A stretch of 40,583 nt of DNA from Gammaproteobacteria bacterium (GCA_011389885.1 JAABTK010000038.1:1-40583); one strand, 5' to 3'. Positions 23,981-32,427 are shown, numbered from the stretch's first letter. Program-made: numbers and translations. Notes: a model not told the origin generated them from the letters alone.

Positions 23981-24149
23981 TTCGTGTGCTCGGTACTCCG
24001 AAAGCGCCTGGGTTGCCAGTTCGGCAAATGGAGTGTCAAACGCGCGTTTGAAACACCGCTAGCCCCCAAACCCCGGCTTGGCGACCCGTGTTTTGCAAGA
24101 CAGGCACTCTCAAGGGGATTGAGGGAACGAGCATGAAACCGAAATCCCT

Positions 24150-24195
24150 CTCTGCGCCCGCTGCGGTTCTTCGCGTGCCCTGCGTCCCGAAAGCG
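24150..24195. repeat. Partial CGCAGAG-type repeat
   Basis: CTCTCTGCGCCCGCTGCGGT then TCTTCGCGTGCCCTGCGTCC has the same word content as the other CGCAGAG copies, in inverted orientation. Confidence 0.35.
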
Positions 24196-24206
24196 CCTAG
24201 CGCCCA

Positions 24207-24270
24207 TGATGGGCGCGGCGCTGAAAGATTGGCGGATTTTTGAGATTTCGCGGGAGCGCCTTTGGCGATC
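24207..24270 (-). repeat. 66-bp hairpin element, copy 2 (inverted)
   Basis: TGATGGGCGCGGCGCTGA at the left and GGGAGCGCCTTTGGCGATC at the right are the reverse complement of the ends of 5805-5870 and 40274-40339. The middle differs. It ends 24 bases from the carbamoyltransferase stop and might act as its 3' hairpin. Confidence 0.6.
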
Positions 24271-24293
24271 GCACTGGGCGGCGCCGCGGGCGA

Positions 24294-26012
24294 TTATTTG
24301 GTCACCAGGATGTCCTCCAGCATCAGGTATTGCAGGTCGCAGCCGAAGAACATATCCAGCGCGTCCCGGGGCGAGCAGACCATGGGCTCGCCGCGGCGGT
24401 TGAGGGAGGTGTTGAGCACCACCGGGGCGCCGGTGTGTTTTTCCAGTTCTTCGATGAGGGCGTAGTAGCGGGGGTTGGTGTCGCGGCTCACTACCTGGGC
24501 GCGGGCGGTGCCGTCCTCGTGGACTACTTCGGGGATGCGCGCCTTCCAGGCCTCGGCCACGTCGAAGGTGAGGGTCATATAGGGGGCCGGGTGGTCGGTT
24601 TGCAGGATCTCCGCCGCCGCGCGGTCGAGGATGCTGGGGCAGAAGGGGCGCCAGCGTTCGCGGTATTTGATTTGGGCGTTAATGCGCTCGGCGATGCCCG
24701 GGCGGTTCGGCGCGCCCAGGATGGAGCGGTTGCCGAGGGCCCGCGGGCCGAACTCCATGCGCCCCTGGAACCAGGCCAGGGGCTGGCCCGCGGCCAGGAT
24801 GGCCGCGCCTTCGGCCGCCGGGTCCGCCAGCCGCCGCCATTGGGGCCGGGCCGGGTGGTCGCGGCAGGCGGCCGCGCAGGCGGCGCTATCGAAGCTCGGG
24901 CCCAGATAGACATGGCGCAGGGGCCGAATGCGCTCGCCCAGCCCATGGGCCGCATAGCTCGCGGCGCCGATGGCGGTGCCGGCGTCCGAGGCGGCGGGCT
25001 GCACGAAGAGTTCGTTCACGTCCGGCCGGGCCAGGATGCGCTGATTGAGCTTGACGTTCAGCGCCACCCCGCCGGCGAAACAGAGTTGGCCGGTGTCGGC
25101 CAGGATCGGCGCCAGGTAATGGTCGATCAGCCCCAGCGAGACCCGCTCTAGCAACGCCTGCACCGCCGCGGCATAGTCCACATAGGGGTCGTCGATGGCG
25201 TCGCCCTCGCGCTTGGGGCCGAGCCAGTCCAGCAGCTTGGGGCCGAAGAAATAGCCCTTGCCGTGCTGGTCCTTGTAGCGCCGCAGGCCGACCACGTTCA
25301 CAAGCTCGGTATTGATGCGGAATCCCCGGCCATCGAAATCGATCAAACGGGAGAGATCGAACCGCTCGGGGTCGCCATAGGGGGCCATGCCCATGACCTT
25401 GAACTCGCCGTCCAGCATCTCGAAGCCGAGGTACTCGGTGATGGCCCCGTACAGCCCGCCCAGGGAGTCGGGGTCGTAGAACTCCTTGAGCTTGTGGATG
25501 CGTCCGCCCTCGCCATAGCCGAAGAAGGTGGTGGCGTACTCGCCCTTGCCGTCGATGCCGAGGACCGCGGTCTTCCCCTGGAAGCCGCTCAGGTGATAAG
25601 CGCTGGAGGCGTGGGCCAGGTGGTGTTCCACCGGGACCACGCGGGCGGCATCGAGGCCGAGTCGCGCCATCAACTCGTGCAGCCTGCGCATATTGCGCCG
25701 GTAATGGCGATTGCCATGGAGCAGGGCCAGCAGGGCGCGGTCCGGGGCGTACCAGTGGCGCCGGGCATAGTGCCAGCGGGCGGGCGAGGTCAGGGGCACG
25801 GGCGCGAAGGGGAAGGCCACCGCGTCCACCTGCCCCGCAGAGACCCCGGCCTGACGCAGGCAGAAGCGGGCGGATTCGTAGGGGAAGCGGCCCTTGGCGT
25901 GTTTCTCCCGCAGAAAGCGCTCTTCCTCCGCCGCTGCGATCAGCTCGCCGTCGATGAACAGCGCCGCGGAGGGGTCATGACTGACCGCGCCGGAGAGGCC
26001 CAGGACGATCAC
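24294..26012 (-). CDS. NodU/CmcH-family carbamoyltransferase
   Basis: A 572-residue enzyme of the family that transfers a carbamoyl group from carbamoyl phosphate to a hydroxyl of a sugar, antibiotic or polyketide. The N-terminal Kae1-like domain shows SHDPSAALFIDGEL (11-24) and AAAEEERF. EHHLAHASSAY (129-139) holds metal-binding His residues, and VLGIDGKGEY follows. The C-terminal domain has FGPRALGNRSIL, KYRERWRPFCPSIL and VVLNTSLNRRGEPMV. The start is GTG 26012 with a strong AAGGAGG upstream (26017-26024 region). No glycosyltransferases or surface-polysaccharide genes are next to it, so the substrate cannot be inferred. Confidence 0.92.
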   Translation of the reverse strand: MIVLGLSGAVSHDPSAALFIDGELIAAAEEERFLREKHAKGRFPYESARFCLRQAGVSAGQVDAVAFPFAPVPLTSPARWHYARRHWYAPDRALLALLHGNRHYRRNMRRLHELMARLGLDAARVVPVEHHLAHASSAYHLSGFQGKTAVLGIDGKGEYATTFFGYGEGGRIHKLKEFYDPDSLGGLYGAITEYLGFEMLDGEFKVMGMAPYGDPERFDLSRLIDFDGRGFRINTELVNVVGLRRYKDQHGKGYFFGPKLLDWLGPKREGDAIDDPYVDYAAAVQALLERVSLGLIDHYLAPILADTGQLCFAGGVALNVKLNQRILARPDVNELFVQPAASDAGTAIGAASYAAHGLGERIRPLRHVYLGPSFDSAACAAACRDHPARPQWRRLADPAAEGAAILAAGQPLAWFQGRMEFGPRALGNRSILGAPNRPGIAERINAQIKYRERWRPFCPSILDRAAAEILQTDHPAPYMTLTFDVAEAWKARIPEVVHEDGTARAQVVSRDTNPRYYALIEELEKHTGAPVVLNTSLNRRGEPMVCSPRDALDMFFGCDLQYLMLEDILVTK

Positions 26013-26140
26013 CCCGCCCTCCTTTTCTCACAGCAACGACGTAATGGGGAAAGGGGCCCTCGGCGAACTTGATTTGGAACGCGGTTCATGTTGGAGTCAT
26101 TTTCAGTGAACATCCCGATACTGTAAAGAGAGACGGCCCC

Positions 26141-26392
26141 ATGTCCCATGCGGGAGAGTTGAACGAAATCTTTGAACGCCTTCCGCCGGAGGCGCAGCGC
26201 GAGGCCTTGGATTTCTTGCTGTTTTTAGGCCAACGCTATCCCGAATCCGGCCCCTTGGCGAAAAAGCCGAGCGTGGACGAAGCGACAACCGCATCCATTC
26301 GCGATCATCCCGCCGTGGGCATGTGGGCGGACCGGTCGGAAGATTCCCAGGCGCTGCTGGCCCGCATCCGGAGCGAGCAGTGGCGCACTTGA
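26141..26392 (+). CDS. VapB-like antitoxin (DUF2281-like)
   Basis: An 83-residue protein from ATG 26141. LNEIFERLPPEAQREALDFL recalls the DUF2281 pattern (ELxxxIxxLPxExQxEVLDFxxFL). The tail DHPAVGMWADRSEDS resembles the G-M-W-x-D-R segment of many PIN-toxin partners. In type II systems the antitoxin binds and blocks the PIN RNase and autoregulates the promoter. The toxin GTG at 26380 lies inside the last codons of this gene, a typical coupling. The longer frame from 26069 is unlikely. Confidence 0.75.
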   Translation: MSHAGELNEIFERLPPEAQREALDFLLFLGQRYPESGPLAKKPSVDEATTASIRDHPAVGMWADRSEDSQALLARIRSEQWRT

Positions 26393-26775
26393 GGCAGTTG
26401 CTGGACACCACGGTGCTGATCGATCTGACGAAGGGAAGCGACGATGCGATCGACTTCATCGATTGGCAACGGAAACAGGGCGCCGTGCTTTGCGTTTCGG
26501 TCATTTCCGCAATGGGGCTGATCGTCGGTTGCAGAAACAAACGCGAGGCGGAGCACGCACGCGGCCTTTTAGATGCGTTCGCGATGCTTCATATCTCTCC
26601 GGGGATTTCGGAGCTAGCCTTCGAATGGCTGTCGGATTACAGCAAAAGCCATGGCCTGCTGATCCCGGACGCCCTGATCGGGGCGACCGCCTTTCACAAC
26701 GATCTTGTTCTGAAGAGCGATAACCTCAAAGACTTTCGTTTCCTGCCCGGGCTTGCGGTGGAACGGCCCTACTGA
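26380..26775 (+). CDS. VapC-like PIN-domain toxin with altered active site
   Basis: A 131-residue PIN-domain protein starting at GTG 26380, overlapping the antitoxin by 13 bases. LLDTTVLIDL places the first catalytic Asp at 9, IPDALIGAT the second at 97, and LKSDNLKDF the third acidic site (114/118). In most relatives the SVISAMEL block carries a conserved catalytic Glu. Here the codon at 26515-26517 is GGG, giving Gly46 (SVISAMGLIVG). A single base change from GAG would explain this. PIN toxins are metal-dependent RNases, and loss of this Glu is expected to weaken or abolish activity. Confidence 0.82.
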   Translation: MAHLRQLLDTTVLIDLTKGSDDAIDFIDWQRKQGAVLCVSVISAMGLIVGCRNKREAEHARGLLDAFAMLHISPGISELAFEWLSDYSKSHGLLIPDALIGATAFHNDLVLKSDNLKDFRFLPGLAVERPY

Positions 26776-26782
26776 AACTCGC

Positions 26783-27214
26783 TCACCCAAACCGCCCCTC
26801 CAACACGAAACCCTGGCCCAGCAGCGGCGTGATCTGCTGCACCAGCTCGAAGCGGGCTTGGTCGGTGTAGGGGATTCGCTCAAGGCGCCCCCAAACCGGA
26901 TCGGGCCAGGCGGCGTCGCGCGCGAAGCGGGCGATGTGATGCAGATGCAGTTGCGCGACCCGGTTGCCCAGGGCCGCGACATTGAGCTTGTCCGGGGCCA
27001 GGGCCTGTTCCATGGCCCGCGACAGCAGCACCGATTCTTCGAAGAAGCGAAAACGGTCCGATTCGCCCAAATCGTGCAGCTCGCGCAGGCCCTCGCGCTG
27101 AGGAACCAGGATGAACCAGGGGTATCTGGATTCGTCCTTTAGCAGCAAAAGGGAGAGCGGGAAGCGGCCGACCACCGGGCAGTCGGCCGCCAATCGGGGG
27201 TCAAGGGTGAACAT
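26783..27214 (-). CDS. HIT-domain nucleotide hydrolase-like protein
   Basis: A 143-residue protein of the histidine triad superfamily (nucleotidyl hydrolases and transferases such as Ap4A hydrolases). FPLSLLLLKDESRYPWFILV with PQREG matches the N-terminal strands. DKLNVAALGNRVAQLHLHHI holds the triad region at 90-93 (H-L-H-H-I), with the third triad position Ile rather than His, as in a common bacterial subgroup. AAWPDPVWG is typical of that subgroup. It starts 4 bases after the stop of the upstream gene (27219), so they form an operon. It converges on the toxin gene with only 7 bases between stops. Confidence 0.85.
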   Translation of the reverse strand: MFTLDPRLAADCPVVGRFPLSLLLLKDESRYPWFILVPQREGLRELHDLGESDRFRFFEESVLLSRAMEQALAPDKLNVAALGNRVAQLHLHHIARFARDAAWPDPVWGRLERIPYTDQARFELVQQITPLLGQGFVLEGRFG

Positions 27215-27218
27215 CGGC

Positions 27219-27632
27219 TCAGTCCGGGATCTTGGAGAACCAACTGCCGCCCTTCAGAAAGCCCTCGCTAATGTTGACGTTGCCCTCCAGGGCGATCTTC
27301 TTCAACCGGCGGCGGCATTCGTCCTCGGGGATCTTGCCCTGGCCCACCTTGAGCATGGTCTGCACCCCGGCCTCGAATTCGTCTTTGTCCACCTTTTGAT
27401 CTTCCAGGGAGCGGATCAGGACGGCGCGCCCGCGCTCTTCCACATAGCTCTCCAGGGCATAGTTCAGTTTGATGCAGGCGTCGCGCAGGGCGGCGCGGGC
27501 CTTGTGCATCTCTACGCCCTCGTCGATGGCGAAATGCAGGATTTCCTTCTCTTCGGCCTTGTCGATGAAGCGGTCATCGTGGGCGCGCAGTTTAATGTGT
27601 TCGACGAAACGGTCTTTCAGGCTAGCAGCCAT
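27219..27632 (-). CDS. Conserved-looking hypothetical, helical
   Basis: I do not recognise this 137-residue protein. It is soluble, highly charged (Lys/Glu/Asp/Arg-rich) and almost entirely predicted helix. Segments include KDRFVEHIKLRAHDDRFIDK and EEKEILHFAIDEGVEMHKAR, ending in the aromatic tail GGSWFSKIPD. AGAGGAG lies 7 bases before the ATG, so it is well translated. It is cotranscribed with the downstream HIT gene. There is no signal peptide, Cys cluster or nucleotide-binding motif. A DnaJ- or TerB-like helical fold is possible but unproven. Confidence 0.7.
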   Translation of the reverse strand: MAASLKDRFVEHIKLRAHDDRFIDKAEEKEILHFAIDEGVEMHKARAALRDACIKLNYALESYVEERGRAVLIRSLEDQKVDKDEFEAGVQTMLKVGQGKIPEDECRRRLKKIALEGNVNISEGFLKGGSWFSKIPD

Positions 27633-27769
27633 GGGATTGCTCCTCTGTGGTCGGGGTGATTTCCCGATGAATATTAACCGAATTGCGGCCTTGGTTTCAG
27701 GGTAAATCCCCCGATTTGTTGTTCAGCAAAGGCGGCGCCTGGAAACCAAAGAATAACGGCAAGGCGCGC

Positions 27770-29755
27770 TCAAACCGGCCGCGCCAGCACCATAAAGGCA
27801 TAGGGCTCCAGGGTCAGCTCGTGGGTGGCGATAATGGTGCGCCCGGCGATCATGTCCACTTGGGTCTTGCGCATGCCGAGCATGCGCAGGCGCCGCGCCT
27901 CCAGCCGCTGTTCGTGCTCGCTGAAATTGGCCAGCACCAGCACCGTATGCTCGTCATGGCTGCGAAAATAGCCGAACACATGCGGGTTGCCGGTGTCCAC
28001 GATCTCGGTCTCGGCGCGGGTGAAGGCGAGGGTCTGCTGGCGGATCTGAATCAGCCGCAGCAGGCCTTGGTAGATGCGTCCCACCAGGGTCTCGGGGTCG
28101 CGGCGTTGCTCCGCCAGCGCCCAGCCGAAGCTCGATCGATGCAGCCAGCGGCTGTCGCCGACCTTCTCCGGGTCCTGATCGTAGCGGTAGTCGTTCAGGG
28201 CGCCGATTTCGTCGCCCAAATAGATTAAGGGGATGCCGCCGATGGTGAGGATCACCCCGTGCAGCAGCAGGATCTTGCGAATCGCCAGGTCCACCTCGTG
28301 GTCGTCCGCAAGCTCGATGCCCTTTTCCAGTCCGGCCAGCGAGGCCAGGGTGCCGCTGACCCGGGCGTCGCCGGTATCGGGGTTTTCCTGGAAGGGTTGG
28401 CCGCGGGCGAAGCTGCCCTCGAAGCGGCCGGTGTAGAACTGGGTCAGGAACAAGCGGTGGGCGTCCGGGTTCAGGTCGAAGGCCTCTACGTCCTCGTTAG
28501 AGAAGGCCCAGCCGATGTCGTCGTGACTGCGCACATAGTTGACCCAGGCGCAGCCGCCGGGGATATCGAAGCTGCGCTTTAACGCCTGGCGCATGATGCG
28601 GATATCCCGCGTGGCCAGGGAATCCCACAGCAGGGCCATCAGCTGCGGGTTGTAGGAGAGCTGGCACTCGTCCTCGCCGATGTAGCGGCGCACCTCGTCC
28701 GGATGCACGATGGCCTCGGACTTGAACACCATGGAGGGCGCGGCAATGCGCACCAGCGCATTAAAGGCCTGAATGATGGTGTGCGCCTCCTCCAGGTTCT
28801 GGCAGGAGGTGCCGAGGCGCTTCCAGACGAAGGCCACCGCGTCCAGCCGCAGGATCTCCACCCCCTGATTGGCCAGAAACAGCATCTCCTCCAGCATGCG
28901 GTTGAACACCACCGGGTTGCCGTAGTTTAGGTCCCACTGGTAGTTGTGGAAGCTGGTCCAGACCCATTTCTTGATGCGGTTGCGGTAGGTGAAGGCCCCC
29001 GGGTGTTCGTCGGGGAAGATCGGCACGGTGCTGCGCTCAAAGGCATCGGGCAGCTCGCGGTCGGGGAACATGCGATAGTATTCCTGGTACTCGGGGTCGC
29101 CGGTGAGGGCCTTCTTGGCCCAGTCGTGCTCGTCCGAGGTGTGGTTGAACACGAAGTCCAGGCACAGCGAGATGCCGTGATAACGCATCTCCGAGGCCAG
29201 CGCGGCCAGCTCTTCCATGCTCCCGATCTCGGGCTGCACCTCGCGGTAGCTGCTCACCGCGTAACCGCCGTCATTGTCCCCGGCGGGTTCTTTGAAGATC
29301 GGCATCAGGTGCAGGTAGGTGATGCCCAGCTCCTTCAAATAGGGGATGCCCTCGCGCAGGCCCTCCAGGTCGTCGGAAAACAGATCCGCATAGCACATGC
29401 CCCCCAGCATGCGGTGCGACTGGTACCAATAGGGGTCGGTGGCGCGCAGGGCGTCGTGGGCCTTGAGTTGCGTCGGGCGCTCCAGCCACATCTCGGCGGC
29501 GGAGGCGACAATGCTCTCCAAGTGGAAGAAGAAATCATACTGCCGCCCATAGAGCCGAAACAGGCAACTGAAGATTTGCGGGAAATGCTCTTCCACCCGA
29601 TGCCGAAATCCGGCCCATTCGTCGGGCTCCACCGCATCGGCGAAGCGCGCCTCCAGCCGCGGCAGCAGGCGCCGCAGCGAGGTGGCCCCGTGTTTGCGGA
29701 ACCAGGCGGCCGCTTCGGCGGCGGCGGGGTCTTCGGTGCTGTTTTCTGTCTGCAT
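27770..29755 (-). CDS. Amylosucrase (GH13)
   Basis: A 661-residue enzyme that builds alpha-1,4-glucan from sucrose and releases fructose. ATG 29755 gives MQTENSTEDP; the longer frame adds 21 unrelated residues. The family-specific N-terminal helical region (SLRRLLPRLEARFADA) is present. Catalytic residues are visible: nucleophile Asp305 in ILRLDAVAF, acid/base Glu347 in FKSEAIVHP, and stabiliser Asp412 in YVRSHDDIGW. All three sit exactly 19 positions after the known Neisseria polysaccharea enzyme's 286/328/393. NDGGYAVSSYREV and LDFVFNHTSDEHDW are also diagnostic. Related sucrose hydrolases share the fold, so specificity is likely but not certain. No sucrose transporter or fructokinase is adjacent. 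Confidence 0.93.
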   Translation of the reverse strand: MQTENSTEDPAAAEAAAWFRKHGATSLRRLLPRLEARFADAVEPDEWAGFRHRVEEHFPQIFSCLFRLYGRQYDFFFHLESIVASAAEMWLERPTQLKAHDALRATDPYWYQSHRMLGGMCYADLFSDDLEGLREGIPYLKELGITYLHLMPIFKEPAGDNDGGYAVSSYREVQPEIGSMEELAALASEMRYHGISLCLDFVFNHTSDEHDWAKKALTGDPEYQEYYRMFPDRELPDAFERSTVPIFPDEHPGAFTYRNRIKKWVWTSFHNYQWDLNYGNPVVFNRMLEEMLFLANQGVEILRLDAVAFVWKRLGTSCQNLEEAHTIIQAFNALVRIAAPSMVFKSEAIVHPDEVRRYIGEDECQLSYNPQLMALLWDSLATRDIRIMRQALKRSFDIPGGCAWVNYVRSHDDIGWAFSNEDVEAFDLNPDAHRLFLTQFYTGRFEGSFARGQPFQENPDTGDARVSGTLASLAGLEKGIELADDHEVDLAIRKILLLHGVILTIGGIPLIYLGDEIGALNDYRYDQDPEKVGDSRWLHRSSFGWALAEQRRDPETLVGRIYQGLLRLIQIRQQTLAFTRAETEIVDTGNPHVFGYFRSHDEHTVLVLANFSEHEQRLEARRLRMLGMRKTQVDMIAGRTIIATHELTLEPYAFMVLARPV

Positions 29756-29851
29756 AATGGATAATCGATTGGCCTTCGGGGGTGAATCCGCAAGGGAGCG
29801 AACAACGCATGGCTGCATTCTACTGAATTGTCGGCCCGGTTCCGAGGGCCG

Positions 29852-30901
29852 TCATTCGGTGATCTCCAGCCCCATCTTCCGCGCCCGCTTGCGCCACAGC
29901 CGGCGGGCGTAGGCCTGCATGTCCGGGATACGGTCGCCCTCGTCCATAATCTCCAGCCCCAGCAGGGTCTCCAGCACGTCCTCCAGGGTCAAAATCCCCT
30001 GCATGCCGCCGAAGTCGTCCACCACCAGCACGATGTGCGCCCGCTTGTCCAGGCAGGCCTCAAAGGCCGCGGACAGGCTGGTGGTCTCGGGCAGCGCCGG
30101 CAGGTCGCGGCGGTAGGTGGTCAAGGGCCGGTCCGAATTGCCCCGGGCCTGGGCCAGCAACAGGTCATCACGCAGCACAAAGCCGGTGACCTGGTCCAAG
30201 GACTCATGATACAGCGGGATGCGGGAAAAGCGCTCCTTGGGGTGGGCGGCGAAGAACTCCGCCACGGTATAGTCGTCGGGCAGGGCGAACACCACCGGCC
30301 GCGGGGTCATTACGTCCCGGGCCATGGTGGCGTGCAGCAGGAACAGGTTCTTGATGATGCGCGACTCACGCTTGGCCAACTGCCCCTCGGCCTCTCCGAG
30401 GTCGGCCATGGCGGCGAATTCCTGACGGCTGAAGCCGTCCAGGGTGGGGCCGTCCGAAAGCCCCCGCGTAATCTGCTTAGACATCCAGACGAAAGGATAG
30501 AGCACCCAAATCAGCACCCGCAGGGTGAAGGCGGTGAAAGGCGCCAGCTTGCGCCAATACAGCGCCCCCAGGGTCTTGGGGATGATCTCCGAAAACACCA
30601 AAATCAGCAGCGTCAGCACCGCCGAGGCGACGCCCACATAGGCGCTGCCGAACACCGCCGCCGCCTGCGCCCCGGCCCCTGCGGCCCCCACGGTATGGGC
30701 CACGGTGTTTAAGGTCAAAATGGCCGCCAGCGGATTATTGATATCCTCCTTCAGCCGCCGCAGGATGGGCCCTGAGGGCCTGCCCTCCTGCTCCAGGATG
30801 GCGATATAGGGCTGGCTCACCGAGAGCAGCACCGCCTCGGCGATGGAGCACAGAAAGGAAAAGCCGAGGGCGATCAAGACATACGCAATGAGTAGGGTCA
30901 T
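29852..30901 (-). CDS. CNNM/DUF21 and CBS-pair membrane protein (HlyC/CorC type)
   Basis: A 349-residue protein. The N-terminal DUF21/CNNM membrane domain (1-150) has helices LIAYVLIALGFSFLCSIAEA and VASAVLTLLILVFSEIIP, including the family motif SEIIPKTLGA. The cytoplasmic CBS pair follows: RDVMTPRPVVFAL with FSRIPLYHESLDQVTGFVL, and IVLVVDDFGGMQGILTLEDV. It stops soon after the second CBS motif and lacks the usual C-terminal CorC_HlyC domain. Family members are linked to magnesium or cobalt export. It is monocistronic, downstream of a palindrome at 31073. Confidence 0.9.
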   Translation of the reverse strand: MTLLIAYVLIALGFSFLCSIAEAVLLSVSQPYIAILEQEGRPSGPILRRLKEDINNPLAAILTLNTVAHTVGAAGAGAQAAAVFGSAYVGVASAVLTLLILVFSEIIPKTLGALYWRKLAPFTAFTLRVLIWVLYPFVWMSKQITRGLSDGPTLDGFSRQEFAAMADLGEAEGQLAKRESRIIKNLFLLHATMARDVMTPRPVVFALPDDYTVAEFFAAHPKERFSRIPLYHESLDQVTGFVLRDDLLLAQARGNSDRPLTTYRRDLPALPETTSLSAAFEACLDKRAHIVLVVDDFGGMQGILTLEDVLETLLGLEIMDEGDRIPDMQAYARRLWRKRARKMGLEITE

Positions 30902-31072
30902 AGGAGATACGCTGCCGCAGAGCCGGGGAATCAGGCGCCAAGGGCGGCCTGGTGAACAGACCCGCTAAGGGTACGGCATCGGCGATTCGATTTCACCCGC
31001 CGCGGTGTTCGCCGAAACCGGCCCCGCGCGCACTGGGGTCCTTGCGCTAGAAGCGTTACTGTGAATCCACCG

Positions 31073-31105
31073 AGGAGTGGCAGTCCTTAGAGGACTGCCA
31101 CTCCT
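31073..31105. repeat. Perfect 15-bp stem palindrome
   Basis: Arms AGGAGTGGCAGTCCT (31073-31087) and AGGACTGCCACTCCT (31091-31105) surround loop TAG. It has no U-tract. It lies between the 3' end of the gene at 31151 and the start of the CNNM gene. It may be a REP-type element or a 3' mRNA stabiliser. Confidence 0.6.
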
Positions 31106-31150
31106 TGGGCTGATCCATTTCCCGGGGTGGTGCATCAAACTCCATGGCCG

Positions 31151-31540
31151 TTAGTCTCGGGGCGCTGCGGTCTTCGGCCACGGCAGCAGGGCGGTGTCAA
31201 AGCAGCGGGCCGGGGCCTCCAGGTGGGCCGCGAGCTTGCCGCGGGCCATGTCGCACACCCCGCAATCGTGGCAGGCCGCCGATGCGTAAGTCGGCAGCGG
31301 CAGGTCATTGTGCAGCAGGGGGCGCAGCGCCTGCTCGATGGCGGTGCGCGGATAGCCCGCGCGCAGCAAACGGTCGGTCTGATCCGTCATGCGCCCCATC
31401 AAATCCTCCACCTCCTGGCAGTGGTCCCGCTGACGCGAGGCCTCCAGCAGGGTATTCAGGCACTGGGTCAGGGCGCGGTTCTCGGCATCCTGCGCCGGGT
31501 CTGCGCTTGCGTACTGCTTTTTCCAGCGGAGCGGTTTCAC
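31151..31540 (-). CDS. Hypothetical protein with CxxCxxC cluster
   Basis: A 129-residue protein starting at GTG 31540 with a strong GGAGGAT upstream (31545-31551 region). I do not recognise the family. The first 80 residues are helical and charged (QCLNTLLEASRQRDHCQEVE). The C-terminal part contains SAACHDCGVCDMARGKL with Cys90, 93, 96, and a further Cys113 in ARCFDT. The spacing C-x2-C-x2-C-x16-C could bind zinc or an iron-sulfur cluster. There is no signal peptide, so it is cytosolic. It is divergent from the rhodanese lipoprotein gene at 31698, about 157 bases away. A sulfur- or redox-related role is only a guess from these neighbours. Confidence 0.6.
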   Translation of the reverse strand: MKPLRWKKQYASADPAQDAENRALTQCLNTLLEASRQRDHCQEVEDLMGRMTDQTDRLLRAGYPRTAIEQALRPLLHNDLPLPTYASAACHDCGVCDMARGKLAAHLEAPARCFDTALLPWPKTAAPRD

Positions 31541-31697
31541 GATGATCCTCCATTGAGCCTAGAACCCGTCCAACGGCTGATTCTAGGTTAAAACCAAGTA
31601 ATATACTAAGATACTGGGGCAAGTCAGCGCATTTTGCAACCTTGCAGGTTTGGTACAATCCAAGGATCCATCGTATTCGCTGAACGAGAACCCCGTC

Positions 31698-32123
31698 ATG
31701 ACCCTGAAAGCCGCACCCTCAACCAAGACCCTGTTGCTGTTACTGGTCTTGCCGCTGTTGTTCGCCTGCTCCGAGCCGCCCTATCAGAACGTCTCCAACG
31801 AGGGGTTAAAGACCCTAATGCAACAGGGCGTGCCGGTGATCGACATCCGCACCGCCGAGGAGTGGCGCGAGACCGGCGTGGTGCCGGGCAGCCACAAGCT
31901 CACCTTTTTTAACGAAAACGGCACCGTAAACCCGGCCTTCCTGCCGCGGTTCGAATCCATCGTGCAGGGCTCGGACCAGGCCTTTGCACTGATCTGCCGC
32001 ACCGGTAACCGCACCAGCGCATTGGCCCGAATCCTTACCGACGAACTGGGTTATCAGGCGGTGTACAACGTCGAGCGCGGCATCACCCATTGGATCGGCA
32101 GCAGGAACCCCATTCAGCGCTAA
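31698..32123 (+). CDS. Rhodanese-like lipoprotein
   Basis: A 141-residue protein from ATG 31698, chosen because it begins a lipoprotein signal (TLLLLLVLPLLFAC, lipidation at Cys24). The longer frame hides it. The rhodanese domain spans 28-135, with VPVIDIRTAEEWRETGVVPG as the typical CH2A-like region and the active-site loop LICRTGNRTS (Cys100). Rhodaneses transfer sulfane sulfur. A lipid-anchored one would act in the periplasm, facing either membrane. The Ser at +2 after the lipidated Cys favours outer-membrane sorting by E. coli rules. It is monocistronic. Confidence 0.87.
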   Translation: MTLKAAPSTKTLLLLLVLPLLFACSEPPYQNVSNEGLKTLMQQGVPVIDIRTAEEWRETGVVPGSHKLTFFNENGTVNPAFLPRFESIVQGSDQAFALICRTGNRTSALARILTDELGYQAVYNVERGITHWIGSRNPIQR

Positions 32124-32220
32124 GAGGCTGTCCGAATCGTTTCCGCTTTCCCCGGCTGGGCATAGCCCGGCAGCGGTGCTGGGGCCTGGGGCATGCGGCC
32201 CCATGCCAGTCGCTGAGGGG

Positions 32221-32293
32221 CGTGCGGGACCAAGGGGAAAGGGACCTTTGAACCGCGAATGGACGCGAGTCCTCACTTCGCTACAGGCGGAAC
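32221..32293 (+). repeat. 73-bp direct repeat, copy A
   Basis: CGTGCGGGACC, then GAACCGCGAATGGACGCGA, then CTACAGGCGGAAC. It is roughly 80% identical by eye to 32490-32563. The GAACCGCGAATGGACGCGA core is a dispersed-repeat type I associate with purple-sulfur-like genomes. Confidence 0.6.
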
Positions 32294-32337
32294 TGCGGCG
32301 CCTGCGCCTAAGGGTCGGAAACAACCCAGGCGCTCGC

Positions 32338-32427
32338 GGAACGCAGGGCGCGCGGAGAACCGCAGAGGGCACAGAGAAGCAAAAGGTTTTTTCTTAGCGC
32401 CCTTTGCGTCTTGGCGTGAGAGGCCTT
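32338..32427 (+). repeat. CGCAGAGG-type dispersed repeat, long copy
   Basis: GGAACGCAGGGCGCGCGG, then GAACCGCAGAGGGCACAGAG, a T-run, and CGCCCTTTGCGTCTTGGCGT. The two halves are partly inverted relative to each other. The whole 32124-32890 gap is made of such repeats, and I see no gene in it. Confidence 0.6.

Noticed and set aside
24240-25151. Plus-strand frame opposite the carbamoyltransferase
   Set aside because: Antisense shadow of a gene with clear family motifs.
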